The notes beneath the pieces were generated by a model. It made no database searches. It had not been told where the DNA came from and saw nothing but the letters and a program-made list of their open reading frames with translations. A DNA stretch of 64,000 bases, taken from positions 372,001 through 436,000 of the forward strand of contig NZ_SDVB01000253.1 in assembly GCF_004137355.1 (NCBI RefSeq), written 5' to 3'. Below are positions 35,859 to 43,652 of the stretch, one piece after another (within the stretch, counting starts at the first letter, position 1; each line of letters begins with the position of its first letter). The DNA is from Ciceribacter ferrooxidans (GTDB taxonomy: Bacteria > Pseudomonadota > Alphaproteobacteria > Rhizobiales > Rhizobiaceae). The translations under genes and the position numbers were made by a program.

Positions 35859-37001
35859 TCACTGACGGTTCTTGGTTCGTGCCTCTGCGACCTTGCGGCT
35901 TGATTCGAGGCCGTCGCCGCGGCTGTAGCGGCGGGTCATCTTCGTGGTGGCATGGGTGGCGAGTTCGCGGGCCGCTTCGAGCGATCCCGTCGCCTCCACG
36001 GTTTCCGACACTGCTCCGGCGCGGGAATCCATGGACCATACGTCGGCCGGCACGCCCGCCTTGTCCCGCACCTTGCGGAACTTCTCGGTATAGCGATTGT
36101 CCCAGTACGGCTTGCCGGTATCCTCGTCCAGCACGACCGGCCCGATCTCCGGAAGCCGATAGGCTTTCAATGCCTCCTGCACCAGCGGAAGCACCTTCAG
36201 GTCGCGCGCGACCTCGGCGCCGGTCTTGCTCGTCCTGACCTTCAGGATCATCTCCTTCGAGATGTCTCCGGCCGTCAGCCCGCGCCAGCGGAACGGCCCG
36301 CCCTCCGGCGTCGGTGCCCATTCGCCGATCACGTCGATCCGTCGCAAGGCCGTCTCGAACTTGAGCGCCTCGACGAAACCGACGGACGGGCATTCCATCT
36401 CGGCGCTCATCTTCACGATCGCGAGGCACTGGTCGTAGCTCATCGCCGTCATGCGAGGGGCTGGCTGCTCGAAGCGCATGTTGGCGAGGATTTCGCGCGC
36501 CTGGCCGCATCCCGCGAGCCGCTCTCCGGCGCCATAGGTCAGGATGACCCGCAGGAGCTTGATCGCGCCTGCCGCCCTCCTGTGGCCCCGCTTTCGCCAG
36601 TTGTCGAACCACCTGGAGAAATCGGAGGCCCGGAGCTTGTCGATGCGTCGCTCGCCGACCGCCTTTTCGAGAACACGAAGGCTCGGCTCATAGTCGCGGA
36701 TGCGCGTCGAGTGCTTCACCTTGCGCAGGGTCGCGGTCGGATCATCCTTGTAGCACGCGATCAGCGACTTGATCGTGCCGTCATAGGCTGGCGGCATGTC
36801 GCGCTTATCGAGATCGCGCCGCAGCTCTTCCGTCAGCCGGCGGCATTCCACGGCGATCTGCTCGTCCGTCAGGCCATCGGCGAGACGGACCGCCGACAAA
36901 AACGAAGGGGCGGATTTGACCGCCCGCTTCGGATTCCAGTAGTGGACGGGCGTCCCGTCCTTGTTGCGCCGGTATTGATATCCCGGTCTGTCAGTCCTCA
37001 T
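35859..37001 (-). CDS. Prophage tyrosine integrase
   Basis: A 380-residue tyrosine recombinase. The middle part is a SAM-like core-binding domain (KLRASDFSRWFDNWRKRGHRR). The catalytic domain has ALKFETALRRIDVIGEW (first Arg), KVRTSKTGAEV (beta-hairpin Lys), the box-II region WSMDSRAGAVSET, where Ser replaces the usual His, and THATTKMTRRYSRGD with the nucleophile Tyr. It integrates and excises the prophage at tRNA-Gly. The ATG at 37001 has GGAAAGGA upstream; the gene overlaps the next by 11 bp and is the last of the leftward operon. Confidence 0.9.
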   Translation of the reverse strand: MRTDRPGYQYRRNKDGTPVHYWNPKRAVKSAPSFLSAVRLADGLTDEQIAVECRRLTEELRRDLDKRDMPPAYDGTIKSLIACYKDDPTATLRKVKHSTRIRDYEPSLRVLEKAVGERRIDKLRASDFSRWFDNWRKRGHRRAAGAIKLLRVILTYGAGERLAGCGQAREILANMRFEQPAPRMTAMSYDQCLAIVKMSAEMECPSVGFVEALKFETALRRIDVIGEWAPTPEGGPFRWRGLTAGDISKEMILKVRTSKTGAEVARDLKVLPLVQEALKAYRLPEIGPVVLDEDTGKPYWDNRYTEKFRKVRDKAGVPADVWSMDSRAGAVSETVEATGSLEAARELATHATTKMTRRYSRGDGLESSRKVAEARTKNRQ

Positions 37002-37209
37002 CCCAATTTTCCTTTCCATCTGGGGCAAGTGCGCCAGGCGGAAGCACGCCGGCATTCTCCTCCGCATCCGTCTCGTCATCCCGCCTCCTTGCCGATGGGA
37101 TGAGCGTGACCACGAGGGAGCGGATATCGATCTGCACGGCGGCGCCCTGGTTCCTGGCGGCGCGGATTATGCGCTCCATATCGGCCTGACGGAAGGCTCC
37201 CCTGCTCAT
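36991..37209 (-). CDS. Small phage protein, unknown (int-associated)
   Basis: A 72-residue protein beginning MSRGAFRQADMERIIRAARN, a helix that resembles small DNA-binding or excisionase-like phage proteins. The middle (AAVQIDIRSLVVTLIP) looks like beta strands and the tail is acidic. ATGA overlap with the gene upstream and 11-bp overlap with int suggest coupled translation, as for an excisionase. Function is a guess from position. Confidence 0.6.
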   Translation of the reverse strand: MSRGAFRQADMERIIRAARNQGAAVQIDIRSLVVTLIPSARRRDDETDAEENAGVLPPGALAPDGKENWDED

Positions 37210-37736
37210 CGGCCCTTCATCCATTGCTTGAAGTCGCCATACATCCTCCGCCAGCGGGCGGCGGCGGCGGGGTCGGTGTCGAGTTCGGCGCGCGACTGGA
37301 CGGCGAGCATGGTGCGCACGCGGGTCGCGATGTGGATGCGGTCGGTCGTCTCGACGCCGTGGACCTCGAAGAGCCAGCGCAGGAAGGCCGCGTCGCCGCA
37401 GGCGATGGCGCATTGCTGGGCGAGGCTTGCTTTCTCCTTCTTCGCCTGCAGCTGCTCGATCTCGCGCTTCTGGCGGCGGATCACCTCGAACGCCTCTTGC
37501 GCGACCGTGAGGACGGCGCGGAGGAAGATGGGCGCATTGAACAGCAGCTCCTCGTCGTCAAAGGCGCATCCGCGCTCGACGGTCGCCAGCACCTGCACCT
37601 CGCCGGTCATGGAATCGCGGGCGCCGATCTGCGGCCGGCCGACTTCGGCATCGTGCAGCCGCACCCATTCGTCCGAGGCGAAACCGGCCGTGACCTCGGC
37701 CCGCTTGTAGATCGCGCGCGCCTCGTCGAGGGTCAT
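37206..37736 (-). CDS. Phage hypothetical protein
   Basis: A 176-residue protein starting MTLDEARAIYKRAEVTAGFA. It has a helical middle with a coiled-coil-like stretch (RRQKREIEQLQAKKEKASLAQ, about 95-115). No family recognised. ATGA overlaps on both sides place it within the leftward operon. Confidence 0.65.
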   Translation of the reverse strand: MTLDEARAIYKRAEVTAGFASDEWVRLHDAEVGRPQIGARDSMTGEVQVLATVERGCAFDDEELLFNAPIFLRAVLTVAQEAFEVIRRQKREIEQLQAKKEKASLAQQCAIACGDAAFLRWLFEVHGVETTDRIHIATRVRTMLAVQSRAELDTDPAAAARWRRMYGDFKQWMKGR

Positions 37737-38602
37737 GGGGCCTCCGTGGTGGCAAGGGCGGCTTTGATGCCTGGCATGTCTTCGCCGAGGTTTTCGAAGG
37801 AGTAGCCGGTTCCTTTGCCGGAAAACCATGCGGCCATATGCTCAATGTGGTCGATCGCCAATTTGAGTGCAGAACGTGTATTGTCACGCTCGATACGAAG
37901 TGTGTATGCAGCAGCTCTGGCAGCGTCCCTACTTCCTTCTGCTTCCCGCCGCAGGCGCCACTGCTCGGCGCGTTCTGCCTCAATGGATTCCAGCGCGTTG
38001 GCGGCGTGCCTCAGTGTCTCCCGAAGCTCATCCTCCATTTGCTCCCAGCCCGCCGTGTCGCGGATCATCTGGGGCGTGATGGTTCCCCGCACATTCGATT
38101 GGGGGGATGGTTCTGCCTCGACAGCCTTTGGCTCGACTTCAAAAACGCCAAGACCGCGCGCTTGCATCTCTTTCAGCAGGTACAGGCCGACATCGATCGC
38201 ATCACCCGAGTAGTGCTGCTTCAAGGCTGAGACAGCACAGCCAATATTCCACGCCACACCATTGCCCGGTTGATGTTCGTAAGTGTAGGCGCGATGAGGC
38301 CCAGGAGGATCATATGCTGCGCCGTACATGCCTAGCGCTCTGGTGAGCGTCAGGTGTATCCCCTCCACAATCGATAGGGGCGCGGGTGTGCGGCGGTTCC
38401 AGTCTTCGACCATGACCGCCATGCGTTCCTCGTCAGAAAGATCCGGATGATCCCCTCGACACATGATCATGTTGGCGTTGCACCCTGTGCAGTAGACCGC
38501 AGCGCCATGATCGATGCGACCGGTCTGCATGGATCGATACGCCTGCTGGAAGTCCTGCTCGGCTTCACCGCCGCAGAACGGGCAGGGCAGAAGATCAGCC
38601 AT
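37733..38602 (-). CDS. Lar-like zinc-ribbon phage protein (restriction alleviation family)
   Basis: A 289-residue protein whose N-terminus LLPCPFCGGEAEQDFQ and YCTGCNANM form the CPFCGG zinc ribbon of Lar/DUF restriction-alleviation proteins, followed by EDWNRRTP, typical of that domain. The rest (about 75-289) has a helical coiled region (ESIEAERAEQWRLRREAEGS). Lar of the Rac prophage modulates type I restriction. That role here is inferred from the N-terminal domain only; such ribbons are common in phages. Confidence 0.65.
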   Translation of the reverse strand: MADLLPCPFCGGEAEQDFQQAYRSMQTGRIDHGAAVYCTGCNANMIMCRGDHPDLSDEERMAVMVEDWNRRTPAPLSIVEGIHLTLTRALGMYGAAYDPPGPHRAYTYEHQPGNGVAWNIGCAVSALKQHYSGDAIDVGLYLLKEMQARGLGVFEVEPKAVEAEPSPQSNVRGTITPQMIRDTAGWEQMEDELRETLRHAANALESIEAERAEQWRLRREAEGSRDAARAAAYTLRIERDNTRSALKLAIDHIEHMAAWFSGKGTGYSFENLGEDMPGIKAALATTEAP

Positions 38603-39233
38603 TGTCCGATCCCTCCGCGATCCTGTCGATGTTCACGCCGAGCACGCGCATCACGGCGTCCGTCTGCCATGTCGTCAGGTCACGATCGCCCTCCAGACCC
38701 TCGGTTGCGCCGGGATCGAAGATCCCCGACGCAATGCGCTTGCGGAGATCACTGATGTCCGTCATGTCAACGATGTGTCGGCCGTTCTTGTCTTCGTAGA
38801 CTGGAACGGCACCTTCCTCGCCGCTGGCGCAAACCTGCCATGCGTAGCAAATGGGATCTCCGTCTCGCGCCGGCCGAATGTGCGTCACCAAGGGCCGACT
38901 GTTCGGAGCTTCGACGGCAGTGGTGGCGGAGCTCTGCTGCCTGTCGACGGCCTCCCGGAGCCACTCGACGACATGGCGCATGATATCCATGGCTTCGTCG
39001 ATCCCGGAGAGATTGGCGATGGATTGATCCCGCAGGGCGGATTGCAAAAGATCATCGGTTGCATCCTGAACGCGATCAGCGATAAACGCCGCGACCTTCG
39101 CGCGTCGCCTGTCGGCGTAGGGATCAAGGCTCGTATCATCCGCGATACCGAGATAATTCAGGATCGTGCGGGCGCAGATCGTGTCGTCAACAGACCAGTC
39201 ATCTGCTCGCGGAGCAGTCTCGGTTCTCGTCAT
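38595..39233 (-). CDS. Phage hypothetical protein
   Basis: A 212-residue acidic, mainly helical protein (DATDDLLQSALRDQSIANLS; MDIMRHVVEWLREAVDR) with a C-terminal part containing YEDKNGRHIVDMTDISDL. No family recognised. It overlaps both neighbours by a few bases in the leftward operon. Confidence 0.6.
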   Translation of the reverse strand: MTRTETAPRADDWSVDDTICARTILNYLGIADDTSLDPYADRRRAKVAAFIADRVQDATDDLLQSALRDQSIANLSGIDEAMDIMRHVVEWLREAVDRQQSSATTAVEAPNSRPLVTHIRPARDGDPICYAWQVCASGEEGAVPVYEDKNGRHIVDMTDISDLRKRIASGIFDPGATEGLEGDRDLTTWQTDAVMRVLGVNIDRIAEGSDNG

Positions 39234-39472
39234 GTCCGTTTCTCCTGACGTCCGGGGCGAATTGCGGGGGTGAGGCCGACGAGCAGGATTTCCTTTTCCT
39301 CGCCGTCGCCGGCGACGAGGAGGCGTTTTCCCTCGGTCATGACGCCGTCGAGCTGGAGCCAGAGCTGCAGCGCCTCGCGGATGACCTGGCAACGGTTGAT
39401 GCCGTGGCGGTGCGCGGCCTGCTGGAGCGTCTCGGCCAGCGCCGGCTGGAGGGTGATGGCGATGTTAAGCAT
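39230..39472 (-). CDS. Small ribbon-helix-helix-like phage protein
   Basis: An 80-residue protein: MLNIAITLQPALAETLQQAAH (strand then helix) and GINRCQVIREALQLWLQ (second helix) match a ribbon-helix-helix DNA-binding fold. The C-terminal part, LLVAGDGEEKEILLVGL, looks like strands. It may regulate the operon. It overlaps the genes on both sides. Confidence 0.6.
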   Translation of the reverse strand: MLNIAITLQPALAETLQQAAHRHGINRCQVIREALQLWLQLDGVMTEGKRLLVAGDGEEKEILLVGLTPAIRPGRQEKRT

Positions 39473-40649
39473 GGCGCACCTCCGGGTAGCCATTGTGCTC
39501 GACGCCATCGAGCAGGCGGCCGGCGCGGCGCTTGCCAAGGCACTGCATCCATACGTGATTTTCTCCGGAGGCGGCGAGATCGCTTCCGTTCTCGCCGCGA
39601 TCTGTCAGGCGGGCCGTGCGGACGTCTTCAACGACCGGATAGCCGAGGCTTTCAGGTCCTCGAGGCGCCCACTCTCCCCATTGCTTGAACAGGAACGGCA
39701 CGCCGGCCGCGGCGCACTGGTCGCGAAGCGACCGGGCCCAGTCTGGATGCATAGGGCGGGCGTCCGGCCCGCTCTCGCCGCCGGCGACGACCCAGTCGAG
39801 ATGGGGTTTGCTATTGGGTCCGAAACTCAATCCATCGCCATCGTGGCCGTCACATTCCGGGCATGCCTGATAGTCTTCAATTGCTGACCCGCACTCCGGG
39901 CAGTTCTCCGGGACATGTTTTCCGGGAGCGATCCCGCGCCACCCACACTCGTGGCAGTAATCCAGCGGGGAAACTCCGCCCCAGCCGCAGCCACAGCCAT
40001 AGTCGTGCTGCCACTGTCGAATATCCACCGGCCCCAGCAGCGGCTCGGCACTGATCCAGCGGATCGCGGCGGGGGTATCGAGCAGGATCGGGATGCGCTC
40101 TTTGGCCCGGCGCTGGTCCTCGACCGAGACGCCGAGCCAGACATTGGGCAGGGGCGTCCGGACAGCATCAGAGACTTGGTCATGCAGGGCATCGGGATCC
40201 TGCGCGCCCCAATGCCAAGCCGCCCATTTTCCGACGGCGCCGGATCTGGCAGGCAGTGCTTTCAGATACTCCCGCATCCGCTCCGGCCGCTTGGTGAGTA
40301 CCTGAAACGTATGCTGCGGGCAGAGCGCCATGACGGCGAAGACCTGGTCGATCCATTCGTCCGGCACGCCTTCGGCGAAGAGGTCGCCATGGGCGCAGAC
40401 GAAGATCATCCGCGGTTTCGTCCAGCGCAGCGGCTGGTCTAGCCATTCAGCATTGAAGCGCACTTCGCCGGTCCAGACCGGGCCGGCCTTGGTGTCCCTT
40501 GTCAGGCCCTTGCGGCTCGGGTGGTTCTTCAGCCGCGTGCCGGCGAGCTTCATCGCGTAGCAATTGGTGCAGCCGGGAGAGACGACGGAACAACCGGTGA
40601 TCGGGTTCCACGTCGCATCGGTCCATTCGATCTTAGTACCGTCAGCCAT
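39465..40649 (-). CDS. Phage Gp37/Gp68 family protein (DUF5131)
   Basis: A 394-residue protein starting ADGTKIEWTDATWNPITGC. The three-Cys motif GCSVVSPGCTNCYAMKL (C20, C27, C30) and CAHGDLFAEGVPDEW, FQVLTKRPERM, NVWLGVSVEDQRRA, DWVVAGGESGPDARPMHPDW and FLFKQWGEW are the family blocks. The CX6CX2C motif resembles iron-sulphur ligands of radical-SAM-like proteins, but activity is unproven. An insert (about 215-270) has two Cys-pair ribbons (CHECGWRG, CPECGSA, CPECDG). No partner TcmP gene is visible nearby. Confidence 0.85.
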   Translation of the reverse strand: MADGTKIEWTDATWNPITGCSVVSPGCTNCYAMKLAGTRLKNHPSRKGLTRDTKAGPVWTGEVRFNAEWLDQPLRWTKPRMIFVCAHGDLFAEGVPDEWIDQVFAVMALCPQHTFQVLTKRPERMREYLKALPARSGAVGKWAAWHWGAQDPDALHDQVSDAVRTPLPNVWLGVSVEDQRRAKERIPILLDTPAAIRWISAEPLLGPVDIRQWQHDYGCGCGWGGVSPLDYCHECGWRGIAPGKHVPENCPECGSAIEDYQACPECDGHDGDGLSFGPNSKPHLDWVVAGGESGPDARPMHPDWARSLRDQCAAAGVPFLFKQWGEWAPRGPESLGYPVVEDVRTARLTDRGENGSDLAASGENHVWMQCLGKRRAGRLLDGVEHNGYPEVRHA

Positions 40650-40825
40650 CAGTCATTCTCCCTGACGCGCTTGATTTTCTCGATCTTCTGGGCCGACTGT
40701 CTCTCGACCGTGCGGCGGACATCGGCGGCGTCGGCGCCCATGACGTCGATCTTGTCGCCGCCGGCGAAATGCACCCGGAAGGTGATGAGCGGACTGGCGG
40801 CCTCAGGCTTGGTTTCAGCGGCCAT
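40649..40825 (-). CDS. Small phage protein, unknown
   Basis: A 58-residue protein starting MAAETKPEAASPLITFRVHF with GGDKIDVMGADAADVRRTVE and a basic end. Its TGA overlaps the ATG of the DUF5131 gene (TGATG) and its start lies within the end of the gene upstream, so it fits the operon exactly. No family recognised. Confidence 0.6.
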   Translation of the reverse strand: MAAETKPEAASPLITFRVHFAGGDKIDVMGADAADVRRTVERQSAQKIEKIKRVREND

Positions 40826-41534
40826 TGGCGTCTCCGCGCGTCATGCGATCGATATTGCATCGGTGGACGGTGAAGGTGTATGCGCCAACCCACGGGTTGG
40901 CATCCCACGCGCCTGGGCCGTTGATGCTGTCCCATAGGTGAGCGTAGATCGAAGTCGCCGGCCCGATGTGTTGTGGGTTGAGGCTCGTGTCGTCCGGCAG
41001 GCAACCCTCGGCGACTGCATCTCTTTCGTTGATGGCCTGCAGCCGCTCAACCCGTACGTCAGTGACGATCAGAGTGAGACGTGACGCCCATCTAGGCATG
41101 AAGATTGATGGCTTGGACAAGACGCGTGCGGGAATATTGATGTAGTTTCCGGTGTCGTCAGTCTCTGCGCCAGCCTTCTCGACTTTCGCACAAAGGCGCT
41201 CAAAGAAACCATCGTCGTCAGCCGTGAGCCGACGGCTATTGGCCCCGTCTGCCTCATAGGTGATCCATATATCTCCGTCTTCGTCCCACGACCTAATGCG
41301 GTACTTTTCCTTTACCCAAAGCCGGTCGCCTTTGTAGGCAAGAAGCCGCGCGACGTGCCAATCATTTGTCACATCGGTGTCTCTGGTAAAGCCGTAGAGG
41401 GGCGCATCAAACCAGCAATGGCGAACGACTCCTTCCGGCGGCTGTGGCTTTATCACGCGGCGCGTCTGCGTCTTCCTGCCGTCCAGCAGCGCGCGGACCA
41501 TCGGTGCGGAAAAAAGGATAGGACGATCAGCCAT
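40815..41534 (-). CDS. Phage ASCH-like / so-called morphogenetic family protein
   Basis: A 239-residue protein starting RPILFSAPMVRALLDGRKTQ then TRRVIKPQP, a widespread phage signature. GDRLWVKEKYRI and MPRWASRLTLIVTDVRVERLQ with INERDAVAEG recall ASCH (PUA-like, RNA-binding) domains. The C-terminal NGPGAWDANPWVGAYTF is also conserved in this family. Its true function is not known. Confidence 0.75.
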   Translation of the reverse strand: MADRPILFSAPMVRALLDGRKTQTRRVIKPQPPEGVVRHCWFDAPLYGFTRDTDVTNDWHVARLLAYKGDRLWVKEKYRIRSWDEDGDIWITYEADGANSRRLTADDDGFFERLCAKVEKAGAETDDTGNYINIPARVLSKPSIFMPRWASRLTLIVTDVRVERLQAINERDAVAEGCLPDDTSLNPQHIGPATSIYAHLWDSINGPGAWDANPWVGAYTFTVHRCNIDRMTRGDANGR

Positions 41535-41859
41535 TCGCTTGACCCCTTCTCTGCAGCCAGGCGCGGGCGGCGCGGGAGAGATCGTGATCCTCCTCCGGAT
41601 TGCCGCGCAGGTTGACGATGGTCAGCACGAGCCGGCAGGCCCAGAGCAGCGTGCGGCCGCTGCGCACGCCGCCGAGGCCCTCGAGGCGGATGCCGGAGAG
41701 TGCGCTTTCCCGCGCGACCTCGATATCCGCCGTGATGACGGCGAGGTGGTCCTCGGCGTGACCGAGCTGCTCGACGGCGAAATCATCCACCGGCGGAAGG
41801 GCGGCCCGCGGGCCCAAGCGGCGGGCGGGGAAGGGCAGGATGGTGCAGAGGTGCGCCAT
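41527..41859 (-). CDS. Phage hypothetical protein
   Basis: A 110-residue protein starting MAHLCTILPFPARRLGPRAA. The middle has DFAVEQLGHAEDHLAVITADIE and the end GNPEEDHDLSRAARAWLQRR. No family recognised. It lies 10 bp after one gene and overlaps the next by 8 bp. Confidence 0.55.
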   Translation of the reverse strand: MAHLCTILPFPARRLGPRAALPPVDDFAVEQLGHAEDHLAVITADIEVARESALSGIRLEGLGGVRSGRTLLWACRLVLTIVNLRGNPEEDHDLSRAARAWLQRRGQANG

Positions 41860-41869
41860 GGTCAGCCCC

Positions 41870-42370
41870 TCACACGGTATAGCGCGACGGCGCCGGCCGC
41901 GGCGTGCCGGGCGGCAAGGGGTTGCCTTCGCCATCGGTAAAGGCGTCGATATCGTCGCCCAGGCAGTGGTCATGATAGGCGCCGCCATTGACGTCATCGC
42001 CGAAATAGGGATCGCCGTCATAGAGCGGTTCGTTGCAGGCTTCGCAGCGGCAGCCTTCGCGCTCCGCCAGACGATCGATGCGCTCCATCTCGGCGAGGAT
42101 GAGGGCTGCGGCGCGTTTCAGGTCGGCATAGTAGCCCTTCGGCTTCCACCATTCCGGCGCAAAGGGCCAGCCTTCCGGCGGGGCGGAAACATCCTCGCCA
42201 TCGGCGCGGGAGATGGCGGAGGCGAGATAGCCTTCCGCCGCGGCGGCCAGTTCGCGGCCTGTGTGCTGGTCGTCGTGATCCTCCGTCCAGCCCTCTTTGG
42301 TGATCTGGCGGTTGCGCTCGCCGATGACATCGGCGATCGGATTGCGCGGAGGTGCTGTGCGTGACGTCAT
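41870..42370 (-). CDS. Phage hypothetical protein with Cys/His C-terminus
   Basis: A 166-residue protein. The N-terminal part PIADVIGERNRQITKEGW, TEDHDDQHTGRELAAAAEGYL is a common phage block that resembles MazG-like nucleotide-associated proteins. The C-terminus has CRCEACNEPLYDGDPYFGDD and HDHC, a likely zinc site. Function unknown. Confidence 0.65.
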   Translation of the reverse strand: MTSRTAPPRNPIADVIGERNRQITKEGWTEDHDDQHTGRELAAAAEGYLASAISRADGEDVSAPPEGWPFAPEWWKPKGYYADLKRAAALILAEMERIDRLAEREGCRCEACNEPLYDGDPYFGDDVNGGAYHDHCLGDDIDAFTDGEGNPLPPGTPRPAPSRYTV

Positions 42371-42385
42371 CTGATCTGTCCTCGT

Positions 42386-42721
42386 CTAGAGCCTGGTGTC
42401 CATCTCGACGGCGATGTAGCGGTCGCGCCAGTCCGGCCAGTCCGGCCAGAGGTTGACGACCATGCGGGGATCGCCGTGGAGAAAGGTGTTCATGAACTTG
42501 CGCGCGTCGAAGACCGGCAAGGTGATGGCGTAGGAAATCGCCGCCTGCGCTTCCGCGCAGCGCAGCTCGGCTGCGGCGACGCGCGGTGCATTGCGGCTGT
42601 CGTGGACGATGCGGAAGCCGAAATAGCCTGCGGTGGCAAGCGCCGCGCCGGCCACGGATGCGGCGATGACGGCGCCGGGGTGGCCGGCGGCAACGGAAAG
42701 AGCCTCAATGAGCGGGGACAT
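42386..42721 (-). CDS. Small phage membrane protein
   Basis: A 111-residue protein with one N-terminal membrane helix (AVIAASVAGAALATAGYFGF) and a soluble tail with FMNTFLHGDPRMVVNLWPDW. Its start overlaps the end of the RHH-like gene by 17 bp. No family recognised. Confidence 0.55.
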   Translation of the reverse strand: MSPLIEALSVAAGHPGAVIAASVAGAALATAGYFGFRIVHDSRNAPRVAAAELRCAEAQAAISYAITLPVFDARKFMNTFLHGDPRMVVNLWPDWPDWRDRYIAVEMDTRL

Positions 42722-42902
42722 GGGGCGCCTCCTGCCGGACAGGATCGCGGTCCGCGCGGTGCTTCGGCGCGAAATAGTCCCGCGCCGCATCTGCGACGGC
42801 GTATTCCGCCAGCGCCTGGATTTCGCGAAAGCCGCATTCCTCGGCGATCTGGCGCAACCGCGCCTCGGTCGCCTCGTCGATGTGGATGGTCAGCGTTGCC
42901 AT
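42705..42902 (-). CDS. Small ribbon-helix-helix (CopG-like) phage protein
   Basis: A 65-residue protein. MATLTIHIDEATEARLRQIA (beta strand then helix) and GFREIQALAEYAVADAARDY (second helix) fit a CopG/Arc fold. It starts 9 bp after the stop of the frameshifted small membrane gene. The same frame is open upstream to 43073, but that part looks like a shadow. Confidence 0.6.
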   Translation of the reverse strand: MATLTIHIDEATEARLRQIAEECGFREIQALAEYAVADAARDYFAPKHRADRDPVRQEAPHVPAH

Positions 42903-42910
42903 GGCGCGCC

Positions 42911-43073
42911 TCAGATCTGCGTTGCGGCGAAGAAGCCGAGGGCGAGCGCGATGGCGCCGGCGGCGGCAAGCTCGATATCCGGCCGGCGGAGATAAAGGCC
43001 GAGCGCGCGAAGGCTTGGCCGGGCGCGGGGCGGGCGGGCGGGCGGAAAATGCGATGGACTGCGAGCGGAGCAT
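42911..43073 (-). pseudogene. Small membrane gene with reading frame broken at a GCCC tetranucleotide repeat
   Basis: An ATG at 43073 has an excellent ribosome site GGAGG 7 nt upstream (GAAGGAGGCACATC). Its frame reads MLRSQSIAFSARPP and then a (GCCC)n repeat (43030-43044). The following frame that looks like protein, RPDIELAAAGAIALALGFFA then ATQI and a stop at 42911, is one base out of phase. Losing one 4-bp unit would join the two. So this is either a phase-variable or decayed gene for a small single-helix membrane protein, or a sequencing error in GC-rich DNA. Confidence 0.5.
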
Positions 43074-43086
43074 GATGTGCCTCCTT

Positions 43087-43135
43087 CATCCGTTCGGGAA
43101 ACCGCAGCGGGGAGGCTGCGGAAACCGGAGCGGAT
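43087..43135. repeat. 49-bp intergenic hairpin repeat, copy 1
   Basis: CATCCGTTCGGGAAACCGC and AGCGGGGAGGCTGCGG, then AAACCGGAGCGGAT. The core CCGCAGC-GGGGAG-GCTGCGG is a 7-bp hairpin and ATCCG/CGGAT can close the outside. It lies between two genes of the leftward phage operon. Copy 2 is at 43375-43423. Confidence 0.8.
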
Positions 43136-43139
43136 CAGG

Positions 43140-43349
43140 TCATGCGCCGCGCACGGCGCGATCGGCGAGGACGTTCTGCAGCGCTTCTGCGTCAAACCAC
43201 GCATCAACCTGACGGCCATCTGCGGCGACGTATTCAACGAGAAAACTGGGCGGACGGCGGGAATATTCGGCAACGCCGATGACTTCGCCTTTCTCGCCGG
43301 ACTTGGCGAGCATCACCTTGTCGTAAAGATTGAATTGAAACTTCTTCAT
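43140..43349 (-). CDS. Small phage protein with KOW/SH3-like look
   Basis: A 69-residue protein: MKKFQFNLYDKVMLAKSGEK, GEVIGVAEYSRRPPSFLVEY and VAADGRQVDAWFDAEAL. The pattern (V-x-L-x-x-S-G-E-K-G-x-V-I-G) recalls small SH3-like beta barrels such as the phage YodC family. Flanked on both sides by the 49-bp hairpin repeat. Confidence 0.65.
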   Translation of the reverse strand: MKKFQFNLYDKVMLAKSGEKGEVIGVAEYSRRPPSFLVEYVAADGRQVDAWFDAEALQNVLADRAVRGA

Positions 43350-43374
43350 TGCTGCTTCTCCTATCGGAACGGCC

Positions 43375-43423
43375 CATCCGTTCGGGAAACCGCAGCGGAA
43401 AAGCTGCGGAAACCGGAGCGGAT
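43375..43423. repeat. 49-bp intergenic hairpin repeat, copy 2
   Basis: Same 49-bp unit as 43087-43135 with only the loop region changed (GGAAAAGC instead of GGGGAGGC), so the stem CCGCAGC/GCTGCGG is kept. It begins 4 bp before the stop of the gene upstream ends, in the gap before the 43349 start. Confidence 0.8.
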
Positions 43424-43426
43424 GCG

Positions 43427-43624
43427 TTAGGCGACGCGGCGGGTGGTGCGCTCGGCGACGATGATCGCGGCTTCGTGGGAAAAGGCTTCGATCTCTTCTT
43501 CGGTGAAACCCTGGCGCTTGAGGTCGAGGCGGGTCATGCCCTCGCCGGTCTCGATTGCGAAATTCGCCATCCGTTCGGCGATGGTGCTGGTCTCGGTGTT
43601 CTTCCTTGCAGGCATAGGCGTCAT
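43427..43624 (-). CDS. Small phage protein, first gene of the leftward operon
   Basis: A 65-residue protein: MTPMPARKNTETSTIAERMA, NFAIETGEGMTRLDLKRQGF, TEEEIEAFSHEAAII. The TEEEIEAF segment reads like a small helix-turn-helix end. A second ATG (43615) is possible. GGGAGG and GAGTGG lie upstream. No family recognised. Two strong hairpins precede it in the leader. Confidence 0.6.
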   Translation of the reverse strand: MTPMPARKNTETSTIAERMANFAIETGEGMTRLDLKRQGFTEEEIEAFSHEAAIIVAERTTRRVA

Positions 43625-43652
43625 CCACTCGTTGTGATCCTCCCTTCGACCG

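Noticed and set aside
42705-43073. Single 122-codon gene joining the 43073 ATG to the RHH protein
   Set aside because: The first 57 codons are Arg/Pro-rich shadow sequence; the RHH start at 42902 and the membrane frame with its stop at 42911 fit a two-gene layout better.
43087-43423. 49-bp repeats as a CRISPR array or insertion-sequence ends
   Set aside because: Only two copies in the same orientation flanking a phage gene; no transposase and no target duplication.
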